The notes under the pieces: generated by a model
What the model saw: only the letters and a program-made list of their open reading frames with translations
What the model was told of the DNA's origin: nothing
The model's database searches: none
DNA from: Chloroflexota bacterium
Lineage (GTDB): Bacteria > Chloroflexota > Dehalococcoidia > SAR202 > UBA11138
Direction: 5' to 3'
Assembly: GCA_022561955.1 (NCBI GenBank)
Contig: JADFQF010000072.1
Span: 1 to 6,894, forward strand
DNA length: 6,894 nucleotides
Made by a program: the position numbers and the translations under genes
Part shown: positions 1 to 6,661 of the stretch, piece after piece
Position numbering within the stretch: the stretch's first letter is position 1
Layout: every line of letters starts with the position of its first letter

Positions 1-65
1 ATAATAAACGGTTTGTTACATACTTCAAGCATGATATTAGCAAATATACGCTCTATACACTGAGG

Positions 66-81
66 ATGTCAAAGATGACAT
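66..81. promoter_or_regulatory. Perfect dyad ATGTCA-N4-TGACAT, candidate operator
   Basis: The sequence ATGTCA AAGA TGACAT is a perfect 6+6 inverted repeat with a 4-nt centre. The next bases continue the pattern, because GACA-T-TGTC at 77-85 forms a second, overlapping dyad. It lies in the AT-rich leader about 70 nt before the small ORF at 154. It could be a repressor site or a short RNA hairpin. I could not assign a convincing sigma-70 promoter around it; the best match, TTGTTA (13-18) and TATTAG (35-40) with a 16-nt spacer, is only 4/6 in each box. Confidence 0.25.
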
Positions 82-153
82 TGTCGAAATCACCTTCTTT
101 TATTCTGGCCTGTATGTATGGGGTACTTTGCAGGTCAACTGAGAAATTGAAAG

Positions 154-387
154 ATGTCCTCAGAGAACGATTCGCTAGTTGCGATCCTGGCGGATATGCT
201 CCGCTCTGCCTTAACATGGGAAGAGAAGAATGCGCCATCTTCCTCCCAGACCGACCTCTGCGATTCGAATGATGTACTCGATCCCTACACAAGCCCTTCA
301 CAGACGGCCCAAAGGATAATCACGATACCAAAGAAAGAAGGCAAAGAATATGGGAAAGCAGAGGACTCCGCGAAGCCACCCCAATAA
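154..387 (+). CDS. Small hypothetical protein upstream of the recombinase (77 aa)
   Basis: I do not recognise this protein. It starts MSSENDSLVAILADMLRSAL, which would form a short amphipathic helix. A Ser/Thr/Asp-rich middle follows, and then a Lys/Glu-rich hydrophilic tail. It has no membrane segment or signal peptide. The ATG at 154 is preceded only by a weak purine stretch (GAAAG), so the ribosome binding site is poor. The last 38 nt overlap the recombinase start at 350 in another frame, and the recombinase Shine-Dalgarno lies inside this ORF, so translation of the two could be coupled. Small accessory genes directly before an integrase are common in mobile elements, but no function can be given. 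It may also be a chance ORF. Confidence 0.45.
   Translation: MSSENDSLVAILADMLRSALTWEEKNAPSSSQTDLCDSNDVLDPYTSPSQTAQRIITIPKKEGKEYGKAEDSAKPPQ
336..341 (+). promoter_or_regulatory. Ribosome binding site of the recombinase
   Basis: AGAAGG lies 8 nt before the ATG at 350. This is a good Shine-Dalgarno match and fixes the recombinase start at MGKQRTPRSH. The site is inside the coding sequence of the small upstream ORF. Confidence 0.6.
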
Positions 388-2062
388 ACCCCCCGTGACC
401 TTCGAGGAATTAAAAGGTCTCAGGGCAAGAGGATACATCCGAGACTCCACGTTGGATCAGCGTGACGGCTTCGGCCCCGATATTCAGCGCCACAACATCC
501 AGCGCTTCGCTGATTCGTACGTCCTTATCCTTGATGACTTTTTCTACGTCGAGTTCGTCTCGGGCAGAAGCGCATCCAAGAGAAGTGTCTTTGCCCAGCT
601 CATTGAGGACGCACGACTCGACCTCTATGACGTCCTCCTGGTGGACCACACTTCCAGATTCGGCAGAAACCAGGAGGAGTGTATCAAATACAAGACCATA
701 CTCAGGGAGCTGGGCAAGGTAGTCGTGTTCGTCTCCCAAGGCATCATCAGCGGCTCCGATCGAGACTTCCTTAATGAACGCATCAACGAGACCCTGGACG
801 AGGTCTACAGCAGAAATCTTTCCAGGTACATATCCGCGGGACTATTCGAGAAGGCCTCGCAAGGGCTTGCCAATGGCAAACCTCCCCTGGGCTATAAGAG
901 CGAGAAGCTCGACAACGGCAGGAGAGAGAGCAAAGTGCCCGATCCAAAGACCTTGCCGGCTCTATTCGAATTGCTCGAGTGCTATGCGACAGGAACCTAC
1001 TCCTATCCGTCTCTTGCAGACCACCTGAATGTTCAGGGTCTCCGCACAAGGTTAGGGCAACCATTTACGCCAGGCTCTGTCGAGCATATCCTGCAAAACC
1101 GGTTCTACGAAGGCAAGGCCGTCTACCACCCAGGCAGGCCTGATGAGGAGGTAAGGGATGGAGTTCACGAGGTATCCGGTGAGATTAGAAATCTCTGGCT
1201 CATCTGCCAGGATGTGAAGCAGCGGAGGACCAAACCCTGGGGACGTGGAACAAGGACCGCATCCAGGGCCTACGTCTTTTCGGGTGTCCTAATCTGCGAT
1301 GAGTGCGACACCTGCTACAAAGGTCTCGCCAAGTACCGAGATGACGGTAGGGTCATCCAAAAGCTGCTTCACAAGCGGGGATCGTGCAGCGTACGCCCTC
1401 GTACGCAGCGAATGCAAACGCTCAGCAACCAGTTCGCTGATCGTGTTCTACCCTACATGAACTTATCGGTGGACTTCGTTGAAAGCGTAACCCGTGCTCT
1501 CGTACGGCAAGCTGGACAGCCGGAGGATGAGTCGAAGATCCCACGACTTGAACGAGCGCTTGCACAATTAAAGAAGCAGCACGTTTGGGGGGATTTATCA
1601 GACGAGCATTACCTCAAGGAGCGGGACAAACTACGGAAAGAGCTTCAGACGTTAAGATCCGCCTCATCGGTGGTACAGATTCCGAACATCCAAAGGGCTA
1701 AGAAGCTTCTAGATAATCTTCGTTGTCTCTGGAGACACCCTGGTGTTTCGGACGCTCAGAGACAGAGGCTCGTTTTGGAGGTATTCGACCAGGTGAGAAT
1801 CAGAGGAAAGGAGATCGTGGCCATAAGACCTAAGGCCCAATATGAACCCCATTTCGCATATATGGCCCTGGCGAACGGGGGGTGTCCGGTGTCGGGGAGA
1901 CAGGAATTGAACCTGCGACCCCCTGCACCCCATGCAGGTGCGCTACCAAACTGCGCTACTCCCCGACTACAGCTAGAGTATCACAGGGATTTCAGGGGTT
2001 CAAGAACACACGCTGCGTCCGAGGACGCCTCAACTCTGATGAGACTTACTCGCGAAGGCTAG
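350..2062 (+). CDS. Large serine site-specific recombinase (resolvase/invertase family, integrase-like)
   Basis: A 570-residue large serine recombinase, expected to catalyse integration and excision of the element by DNA cleavage through a 5'-phosphoserine link. The N-terminal catalytic domain (about residues 27-165) carries RDST, with S33 the likely nucleophile and R31 beside it, and the DHTSRFGRN motif with R103 and R106 as active-site arginines. A 'recombinase' DNA-binding domain follows (about 175-290, with GKPPLGY at 176-182). Next comes a Cys cluster typical of the zinc-ribbon domain (C316, C319, C322, C346) and a charged coiled-coil-like stretch (about 395-437). Homology-like sequence ends near residue 510 (VRIRGKEIVAIRPKAQYEPH). 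From residue 515 on, the frame is antisense to a tRNA-Pro gene (to about 539) and then flanking chromosome. These last ~56 residues look like host-derived read-through rather than a domain. The TAG stop overlaps the ogg stop by 4 nt. The family call is firm; the role as integrase of this island is inferred from position. Confidence 0.9.
   Translation: MGKQRTPRSHPNKPPVTFEELKGLRARGYIRDSTLDQRDGFGPDIQRHNIQRFADSYVLILDDFFYVEFVSGRSASKRSVFAQLIEDARLDLYDVLLVDHTSRFGRNQEECIKYKTILRELGKVVVFVSQGIISGSDRDFLNERINETLDEVYSRNLSRYISAGLFEKASQGLANGKPPLGYKSEKLDNGRRESKVPDPKTLPALFELLECYATGTYSYPSLADHLNVQGLRTRLGQPFTPGSVEHILQNRFYEGKAVYHPGRPDEEVRDGVHEVSGEIRNLWLICQDVKQRRTKPWGRGTRTASRAYVFSGVLICDECDTCYKGLAKYRDDGRVIQKLLHKRGSCSVRPRTQRMQTLSNQFADRVLPYMNLSVDFVESVTRALVRQAGQPEDESKIPRLERALAQLKKQHVWGDLSDEHYLKERDKLRKELQTLRSASSVVQIPNIQRAKKLLDNLRCLWRHPGVSDAQRQRLVLEVFDQVRIRGKEIVAIRPKAQYEPHFAYMALANGGCPVSGRQELNLRPPAPHAGALPNCATPRLQLEYHRDFRGSRTHAASEDASTLMRLTREG
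1890..1916. other. Putative attachment site at the tRNA-Pro 3' end (element/chromosome junction)
   Basis: This stretch covers the T-arm, the 3' acceptor strand and the first bases past the discriminator of tRNA-Pro. The recombinase gene abuts it and points into it, as integrase genes commonly do beside their att site. The tRNA is intact, so the element appears to have rebuilt or preserved the 3' end. The second copy expected at the far end of the element is not in this window; I saw no match in bases 1-349, so the element would extend left. Just outside is a short direct repeat, GGTGTC at 1881-1886 and again at 1888-1893. The exact crossover cannot be placed. Island insertion by a serine recombinase at a small-RNA gene has precedent in Dehalococcoides (islands at ssrA). 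Confidence 0.4.
1892..1965 (-). tRNA. tRNA-Pro (anticodon GGG)
   Basis: The minus strand folds as a complete 74-nt cloverleaf. The acceptor pairs CGGGGAG (1965-1959) with CTCCCCG (1899-1893). The D-stem is GCGC/GCGC with a 9-nt loop containing GG. The anticodon stem is CCTGC/GCAGG around the loop ATGGGGT, placing GGG at 1931-1929. The variable loop is GGGTC, the T-stem GCAGG/CCTGT (one G-U pair) and the T-loop TTCAATT. The discriminator is A, at 1892. CCA is not encoded; the genome continues CACC, so CCA must be added after transcription. GGG reads CCC (and CCU by wobble). A C at position 1 is typical of bacterial tRNA-Pro. The gene lies entirely inside the recombinase frame on the opposite strand. 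Confidence 0.95.
1975..2003 (-). promoter_or_regulatory. Sigma-70-type promoter of tRNA-Pro
   Basis: On the minus strand, TTGAAC (2003-1998) and TACTCT (1980-1975) are separated by exactly 17 nt. Both boxes match the consensus well. The -10 box ends 9 nt before the mature tRNA 5' end at 1965, so transcription would start only a few bases upstream of the tRNA. It sits in the 93-nt gap between ogg and the tRNA, so the tRNA keeps its own promoter on the chromosomal side, unaffected by an insertion at its 3' end. Confidence 0.6.
2015..2028. other. Hairpin GCGTCC-GA-GGACGC between ogg and tRNA-Pro
   Basis: A perfect 6-bp G+C-rich inverted repeat, or 5 bp with a CGAG tetraloop, about 30 nt past the ogg stop on the minus strand. 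It could be a weak terminator for the repair operon, but the bases after it (AGCGTGTGTTCTTG on the minus strand) are not a proper U-tract. The call is therefore only a stem-loop. Confidence 0.3.
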
Positions 2063-2913
2063 GTCTTCTTTCCCTGCAGGCGACGCCCGTGAAACAGGTA
2101 CTGGTTCGCGTAGCCCGCGTAGCGTCCGAAGTAGTCCTGCGCCCAGGGCCTCATGGCCTTCTTGGTCAGCTTCTTTTCCACGACCGTCGGGTACCACTCT
2201 CGCAGCGCCCGATCGATCCAGACATCCACGGGAAAGGCCTCGAGCTTGTCCAACGAGAAGAGCATTATGCAGTTGGCCACCTTGTCGCCTATTCCGGGCA
2301 GGGCCACCAGCGACTCCAGCGCCTCGTCGTAAGATGCCTCACGCAGCGCATACAGGTCGAGGCCTCCATCCGCGATAATTCTGGCCGTCGCGGCGACGTA
2401 CTTGGCACGGAACCCCAGCCCGAGGTCTCGCAGCGGCTGCTCTCCCGCCTCCGCCAGCACATCCACGGTCGGAAACGTGTGCCTAACGTCGCCGTTGGCC
2501 CTGATTGCACGGCCAAATCTCGTTGAGATGTCTTCGACGTTTGTGCTGATTCGGCCTATGTTGGAGTTGGCGGAGCAGATGAAGGACACGAGGCATTCCC
2601 AGGGCTCCTGCCGCAGGATCCGCATGCCTGGGAACCTCTTGATGGACTCTCCGATATACTCGTCTCTGTTGATGGTCGCGTAGATGGCGTCTATGTCGTC
2701 TTCGAGACGCAGATAGCCGCGCAACAGGGGTTCCAGGGCGAGCTCGTCGTCAGGCGAAGAGCGGAACTCCACGCCCTTCTGGTTCCTCCTGATCTTGACG
2801 TTGTTGTTGAAAATGACGCTGCCGTACCAGTCGCCTTCTCTCCGCCAACGGAAGGCCTGTCCGCACTCCAGCGTGCTTTCAAGATCGTAGGTGCTCTCGA
2901 AATCAATCTGCAC
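2059..2913 (-). CDS. ogg: 8-oxoguanine DNA glycosylase/AP lyase, OGG1 type
   Basis: This bifunctional base-excision repair enzyme removes 8-oxoguanine opposite C and nicks the abasic strand by beta-elimination. The 284-residue protein shows the OGG1 signatures in order: GQAFRW (18-23); CSANSNIGRI (113-122), the counterpart of human CSSNNNIARI, with N116 matching the Asn that fills the gap in DNA; and LGLGFRAKYVAATAR (164-178). The helix-hairpin-helix LPGIGDKVANC (205-215) has catalytic K211 (human K249), and PVDV has catalytic D230 (human D268). F274 in YLFHGRR matches the Phe that stacks on the damaged base. C215 corresponds to human C253. The start is GTG at 2913, only 3 nt after the dinG stop, with a weak Shine-Dalgarno, so it is probably translated by coupling. 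The GTG is in the same frame as dinG, separated by TAG GCG. It is shorter than human OGG1, as expected for a prokaryotic form. Confidence 0.93.
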   Translation of the reverse strand: MQIDFESTYDLESTLECGQAFRWRREGDWYGSVIFNNNVKIRRNQKGVEFRSSPDDELALEPLLRGYLRLEDDIDAIYATINRDEYIGESIKRFPGMRILRQEPWECLVSFICSANSNIGRISTNVEDISTRFGRAIRANGDVRHTFPTVDVLAEAGEQPLRDLGLGFRAKYVAATARIIADGGLDLYALREASYDEALESLVALPGIGDKVANCIMLFSLDKLEAFPVDVWIDRALREWYPTVVEKKLTKKAMRPWAQDYFGRYAGYANQYLFHGRRLQGKKT

Positions 2914-2916
2914 CGC

Positions 2917-5775
2917 CTATCGCACCGTACTGGCGACGGCCAGCCAATCTCCGACAACGTTCTTTAGGTCTTGTAACGCGCAATCCGCGTAGGCCGTCTC
3001 GGGCAACGAAGACAGGAAGGCCTTGCCATAGCCGCGGGACGAGATGCGCTTGTCCAGAATGATCGCGACGCCCCTGTCCGCCTTGGTGCGAATCAGGCGC
3101 CCGAAGCCCTGTCTCAGTCGCAGTATTGCCTGCGGCACCGCGTATTGATTGAATGAGCTCTCGTACAGCTCCGACCGGGCGGCAAAGACCGGGTCCGTCG
3201 GCACGCTGAACGGCAGCCGGCTCACGAGCAACACCTTCAACACGTCTCCGGCCAGGTCAACGCCCTCCCAGAAGCTGGACGTACCCAGCAGAACCGCCTT
3301 GGGATCCTCCAAGAACCTACGCAGAAGCTGTGCCGGCGAGCCGTCGAGTCCCTGGGCCAATACCTTTATGCCGTCGGCCTGAAGCTGTGAGCGAATGGCG
3401 GCCGCGGTGGCCTGCAACGAGGCATGGGACGTGAAGAGGGCCATCGTGCGACCCTCCGCGGCGTTGGCTGCGTCGACGACCGCCTGCTCCAGCGCCCCCT
3501 GGTACGCCCACGAGTTGGGCTCCGGCATGTCTTGCGGCACGCAGACAAGGGCGGCCCTGGGATAGTCGAAGGGTGAGCCCAGCAGGAGCTCCTCGGCGTC
3601 GGAAAAGCCGGTGCGCTCGACCATGTGCGAAAACGAGCCCTTTGCGCTTAGCGTGGCGCTCGTCATGACTACGGACTCTTTTTGAGAAAAGAGCGACTCC
3701 TCCAGGGAGTCCCCGACATGAATGGGCGCCATGTGAAGGGTTATGTCCCCACTTCTCGAAGAGTGGCTGATCCAGTAGATGCCCTCCGGCTCGGGATGCG
3801 GAACGAATTCAGTGAGCCTCTGGCGCAGCTCGGCGTTGGCCTGCTGAGCGTTGGCCAGCTCCATCATGAGGCCGTCGTAGTTGAGCAGATTCGCGTTCGC
3901 CAGGTCCTCCAGCCCACCGTACAGCTTTCGCAGGGAGCCGCCAAGCTCGCCCAAGAGAATATCCGCATTCTGCCAGGAGACCTCAGCCTCCGACCAGGAC
4001 GGCTGCGACCTGACGCCGCTGGTGACGCGCAGCTCCTGGACTTGCCCGCTGCCTCTCTCGGCGGACTCATCGAGCACGACCTTTATGGCGGCAAACATCT
4101 GCGAGAGGCTGTCCCGCAGGCGCGGCATTCGCTCGGCAACATTCGTCGCGATGGCCTGGACCGATTCCTTGCGCTCAGTCATGCCCGAGGCGGTGCGAAA
4201 GGCGGTCACGGCCTCATTCAGGAGGCCACGGTCGCCGCTCAGCGACCCCAGGTACTCGTCGAACCTGCCCTGTGCTAGCTCGAAGCCAAAGTGCCGGGTG
4301 GCCTCGTCTTCCAGATGGTGGGCCTCATCGACGATCAGGATGTCGTAGTCCGGTATCAGCGTCCCGCCCGCGATGACGTCCGACAGCAAGAGAGCGTGGT
4401 TCACCACTACGATATGCGAGGCGGCGGCGCGCTCCCTGGCCGCGCGTAGGAAACACGGCCCGCCCGTGCTAAGGCATTCGACGGCCCCCTGGGCGGACAG
4501 CCTCTCCCACGGCGCCGCGCTGTTGCGGTTGCCCAGGTTTATCTCGCTCCGGTCTCCCGTAGCTGTGTCCTTGAGCCAGACCATGGCCTTCGCCAACAGT
4601 CGGGCCTCGTTGTCGGCCAGCGACTCGCTGGAGCGCATGTGAGTGAATCGACGTAGGCAGAGGTAGTTCGCCCTACCCTTCAGCTGCGTGAACTTCAGCT
4701 CCTCGGCGTCGATGGAATCCATAGCTCGCAGCGTGTTCACGAGGTCCGGCAGGTCCTTGTTCGCGAGCTGCTCCTGCAGGTTGATCGTGTTTGTGGAGAT
4801 GACGACGCGCTTGTCGTTCATCAATGCGTAGAGCGCCGCGGGCAGGAGATATGCCAGCGACTTGCCGACGCCCGTTCCGGCCTCGACGATGAGCCGCTGT
4901 CCCTCGTTGATGGCCTTACCGACGGCGAGGGCCATCTCCACCTGCTCCGTGCGCTCCTCGAATGCTGGAATCGACTGTGAGAAGGGGCCTCCACTTCGCA
5001 ACATCGAGGCGATGACGCCCAGGTCCAGAGTTGCCGGCTCTTTCGTCGCGCGCAAGGACCGACGCTGATGTAGCCGTGCCGAAATCTCCTTCATATCGAC
5101 GCCCGTGGCCCCTGTCCCTAGATCTTGGGCCCCGGTCCTTCCAGGTTGCCACGAGCTTTTCTGGGCCTCCAGCCCCTTGAGGACATAGCCCAGGACCCAC
5201 GAGGAGCGCGCGGCGAGCCTGCTCATCTCGGCAAGGGTGTAAACGTCCAGCTCGGAGGCCTCCTCGACCATCGTGACGAATACCTCCTTTGTCGCCAGGG
5301 CATCGTCCACGGCCCTGTGGGGCCTGTCGTGTTGGAGGTTCATGCGGGCCGCAAGCCGGGAAAGCGAATACTCGGGCAGACCCGGTCGCATGACATAGGC
5401 CAGGTCCCAGGTGTCGCAACGAGGGTTCGACAGCTTCAGGCCCTCCGATTCCAGAAATCCAAGGTCGAACCCGAGGTTGTGGCCCACCACCGGCGAGGAG
5501 CCTACGAATAAGGCGAATTGGCCCACGACGGATGAAAAGGGGGGAGCTTCGTTCACCTGTGCCTGTGTGATGCCGGTGAACTGCCGGATGAAGGGGCTGA
5601 GGCGTCTACCTGGATTCACGAAGCTCTGGAAGGTGTCCAGGACCTCGTGTCCCTGAAACTTCACGGCCCCGATCTCGATTATGCGGTCCTTCTTGGGGGA
5701 CAGGCCCGTGGTCTCCAGGTCCAAAGCTACCCAGACCTCTTCGAAGGGCGGAGAATGCTGCGGGAGGAGGGTCAT
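2917..5775 (-). CDS. dinG: DnaQ-DinG fusion: DEDDh 3'-5' exonuclease plus superfamily 2 helicase
   Basis: A 952-residue two-domain DNA repair protein. The N-terminal domain (about 14-175) is a DnaQ/epsilon-type exonuclease with a complete DEDDh set: D19 and E21 in DLETTG, D104 in HNLGFD, and H153 with D158 in HRAVDDA. The helicase part (about 255-945) belongs to the XPD/DinG group of SF2. It has Walker A AGTGVGKS (299-306), DEAH (483-486), motif III-like TSATLS (705-710), GTSSFWEGVD (831-840) and motif VI QGFGRLIR (889-896). Between Walker A and DEAH only three cysteines occur (C373, C434, C441), against the four that hold the Fe-S cluster in DinG/XPD. The cluster may therefore be absent or altered, as in Gram-positive DinG proteins that act mainly as nucleases. 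The ATG at 5775 has a strong Shine-Dalgarno, AAGGAG, 5 nt upstream (5786-5781). It is followed by ogg in one operon. Confidence 0.93.
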   Translation of the reverse strand: MTLLPQHSPPFEEVWVALDLETTGLSPKKDRIIEIGAVKFQGHEVLDTFQSFVNPGRRLSPFIRQFTGITQAQVNEAPPFSSVVGQFALFVGSSPVVGHNLGFDLGFLESEGLKLSNPRCDTWDLAYVMRPGLPEYSLSRLAARMNLQHDRPHRAVDDALATKEVFVTMVEEASELDVYTLAEMSRLAARSSWVLGYVLKGLEAQKSSWQPGRTGAQDLGTGATGVDMKEISARLHQRRSLRATKEPATLDLGVIASMLRSGGPFSQSIPAFEERTEQVEMALAVGKAINEGQRLIVEAGTGVGKSLAYLLPAALYALMNDKRVVISTNTINLQEQLANKDLPDLVNTLRAMDSIDAEELKFTQLKGRANYLCLRRFTHMRSSESLADNEARLLAKAMVWLKDTATGDRSEINLGNRNSAAPWERLSAQGAVECLSTGGPCFLRAARERAAASHIVVVNHALLLSDVIAGGTLIPDYDILIVDEAHHLEDEATRHFGFELAQGRFDEYLGSLSGDRGLLNEAVTAFRTASGMTERKESVQAIATNVAERMPRLRDSLSQMFAAIKVVLDESAERGSGQVQELRVTSGVRSQPSWSEAEVSWQNADILLGELGGSLRKLYGGLEDLANANLLNYDGLMMELANAQQANAELRQRLTEFVPHPEPEGIYWISHSSRSGDITLHMAPIHVGDSLEESLFSQKESVVMTSATLSAKGSFSHMVERTGFSDAEELLLGSPFDYPRAALVCVPQDMPEPNSWAYQGALEQAVVDAANAAEGRTMALFTSHASLQATAAAIRSQLQADGIKVLAQGLDGSPAQLLRRFLEDPKAVLLGTSSFWEGVDLAGDVLKVLLVSRLPFSVPTDPVFAARSELYESSFNQYAVPQAILRLRQGFGRLIRTKADRGVAIILDKRISSRGYGKAFLSSLPETAYADCALQDLKNVVGDWLAVASTVR

Positions 5776-5780
5776 TCAGG

Positions 5781-5786
5781 CTCCTT
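5781..5786 (-). promoter_or_regulatory. Ribosome binding site of dinG
   Basis: The minus strand carries AAGGAG, 5 nt before the ATG at 5775. It is the clearest Shine-Dalgarno in the window and settles the start. Confidence 0.7.
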
Positions 5787-5881
5787 GACTAGCCTTTTTA
5801 TATGCTACGGCAACAGCAATCCTACCAGAAACCAGGGCTCAATTGTCGGACATTTCGAAAAGAAAAAGGCACGGACAACAT

Positions 5882-5897
5882 CGAAGTCCAGACTTCG
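5882..5897. terminator. Possible weak terminator after the HxlR gene
   Basis: A perfect 6-bp hairpin, CGAAGT-CCAG-ACTTCG, lies 10 nt past the HxlR-gene stop. On the minus strand a T-rich run (CCTTTTTCTTTT, 5868-5857) follows, but about 14 nt beyond the stem rather than directly after it. This makes a canonical intrinsic terminator doubtful. The 132-nt gap to dinG otherwise holds nothing I can identify except the dinG ribosome binding site; I found no convincing promoter in it. Confidence 0.3.
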
Positions 5898-5907
5898 CGG
5901 GCGACCG

Positions 5908-6558
5908 TCATACAGGCAGCCCGAAGACCTCCGAGCAATGCCTCAGAGCTCCTTCGTCCCCCTGATATCGCACGTTTCCCGCGTCTATCGCCTCCATCAG
6001 GGTGACTCGTTGCATGGCGATCGCCGAATAGGTATATGAATCGGCGGTGATTACGAGGTCGGGGCCATCTACCGGACCCTGACCCGTCTTTAGCTCGCCA
6101 CCCTCGACCGACGCGTGGAATATCTCGTCGCCTATTCGGAACTCATACCGTTCGCTGAGGCCTGCGGCGAGGTCGGGCCTGAACGCGAAGTGCATGGCGA
6201 GGACCGACCAGCCCGGTCGAAAGTGGTCCCCTGTATTGGGCAGAGCGTGGCTCAGGCTGCCCCACTTGCCGAGCTCAATGATGACGGATTCGAGCCCTCG
6301 GCCCTTCTCCGTGAGCTCGTAGACGGTGGAGCCTGCGGGAGGCGGAAGCCACCTTCGCCCGATCACGCCTTCACCCTCCAGGTCCTTCAACCGCGACGTA
6401 ATGAGGTTCGTGCCGATCCCGGGAAGGTTGTTGAGGATGTCCGTGAAGCGCTTGGGGCCGATCAGCAGCTCCCGGATAATCAGGAGTGTCCAGCGCTCGC
6501 CGACTATGTCCAGGGCGTGGGCGATGGAGCAGTACTGGTGGTAGCTTCGCTTACTCAA
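5908..6558 (-). CDS. HxlR-family winged-helix regulator with C-terminal SCP2-like domain
   Basis: A DNA-binding transcription factor. Numbered from the TTG at 6558 (216 aa), it begins MSKRSYHQYCSIAHALDIVG, followed by ERWTLLIIRELLIGPKRFTD, the HxlR signature. The HTH and wing span about residues 12-95 (recognition region GIGTNLITSRLKDLE, 47-61). C10 sits where HxlR proteins often carry a conserved N-terminal Cys, which in some relatives (YodB, HypR) senses redox. The C-terminal half (about 110-216; LVITADSYTYSAIAMQRVTL through RYQGDEGALRHCSEVFGLP) resembles the SCP2 sterol-carrier-like domain and may bind a lipid-like ligand. An AAGG 8 nt upstream supports the TTG at 6558. Longer in-frame options are GTG at 6567 and TTG at 6624. 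The target genes are not evident, and its link to dinG is only positional. Confidence 0.85.
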   Translation of the reverse strand: MSKRSYHQYCSIAHALDIVGERWTLLIIRELLIGPKRFTDILNNLPGIGTNLITSRLKDLEGEGVIGRRWLPPPAGSTVYELTEKGRGLESVIIELGKWGSLSHALPNTGDHFRPGWSVLAMHFAFRPDLAAGLSERYEFRIGDEIFHASVEGGELKTGQGPVDGPDLVITADSYTYSAIAMQRVTLMEAIDAGNVRYQGDEGALRHCSEVFGLPV

Positions 6559-6661
6559 TTTCTGCACCTTTTCGTCGCTACTTCGTTCGTAATATTGCTG
6601 GGTCGCTAATCTGTTATTCCGCAAACCGGGTCTCGAAAGGACGGACTTTAAGATTCTGACA

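Noticed and set aside
53..301. Minus-strand 82-residue ORF in the leader
   Set aside because: It has no recognisable features, overlaps the more plausible plus-strand ORF at 154 and has an Arg/Ser-rich, shadow-like composition.
1892..1965. tRNA-Met, because CAT occurs in the anticodon arm on the minus strand
   Set aside because: With the 5-bp stem CCTGC/GCAGG the 7-nt loop is ATGGGGT, which places GGG, not CAT, in the anticodon; the C at position 1 and the acceptor stem also fit tRNA-Pro.
1882..2526. Plus-strand 214-residue ORF across the tRNA and the 3' part of ogg
   Set aside because: It is antisense to a tRNA and to a clear glycosylase gene, and its residues show no family features.
3682..4278. 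Plus-strand 198-residue ORF opposite dinG, with several others in both directions
   Set aside because: They mirror the G+C-rich third positions of dinG and have Arg/Pro/Ser-rich, low-complexity products; dinG has all its motifs in the minus frame.
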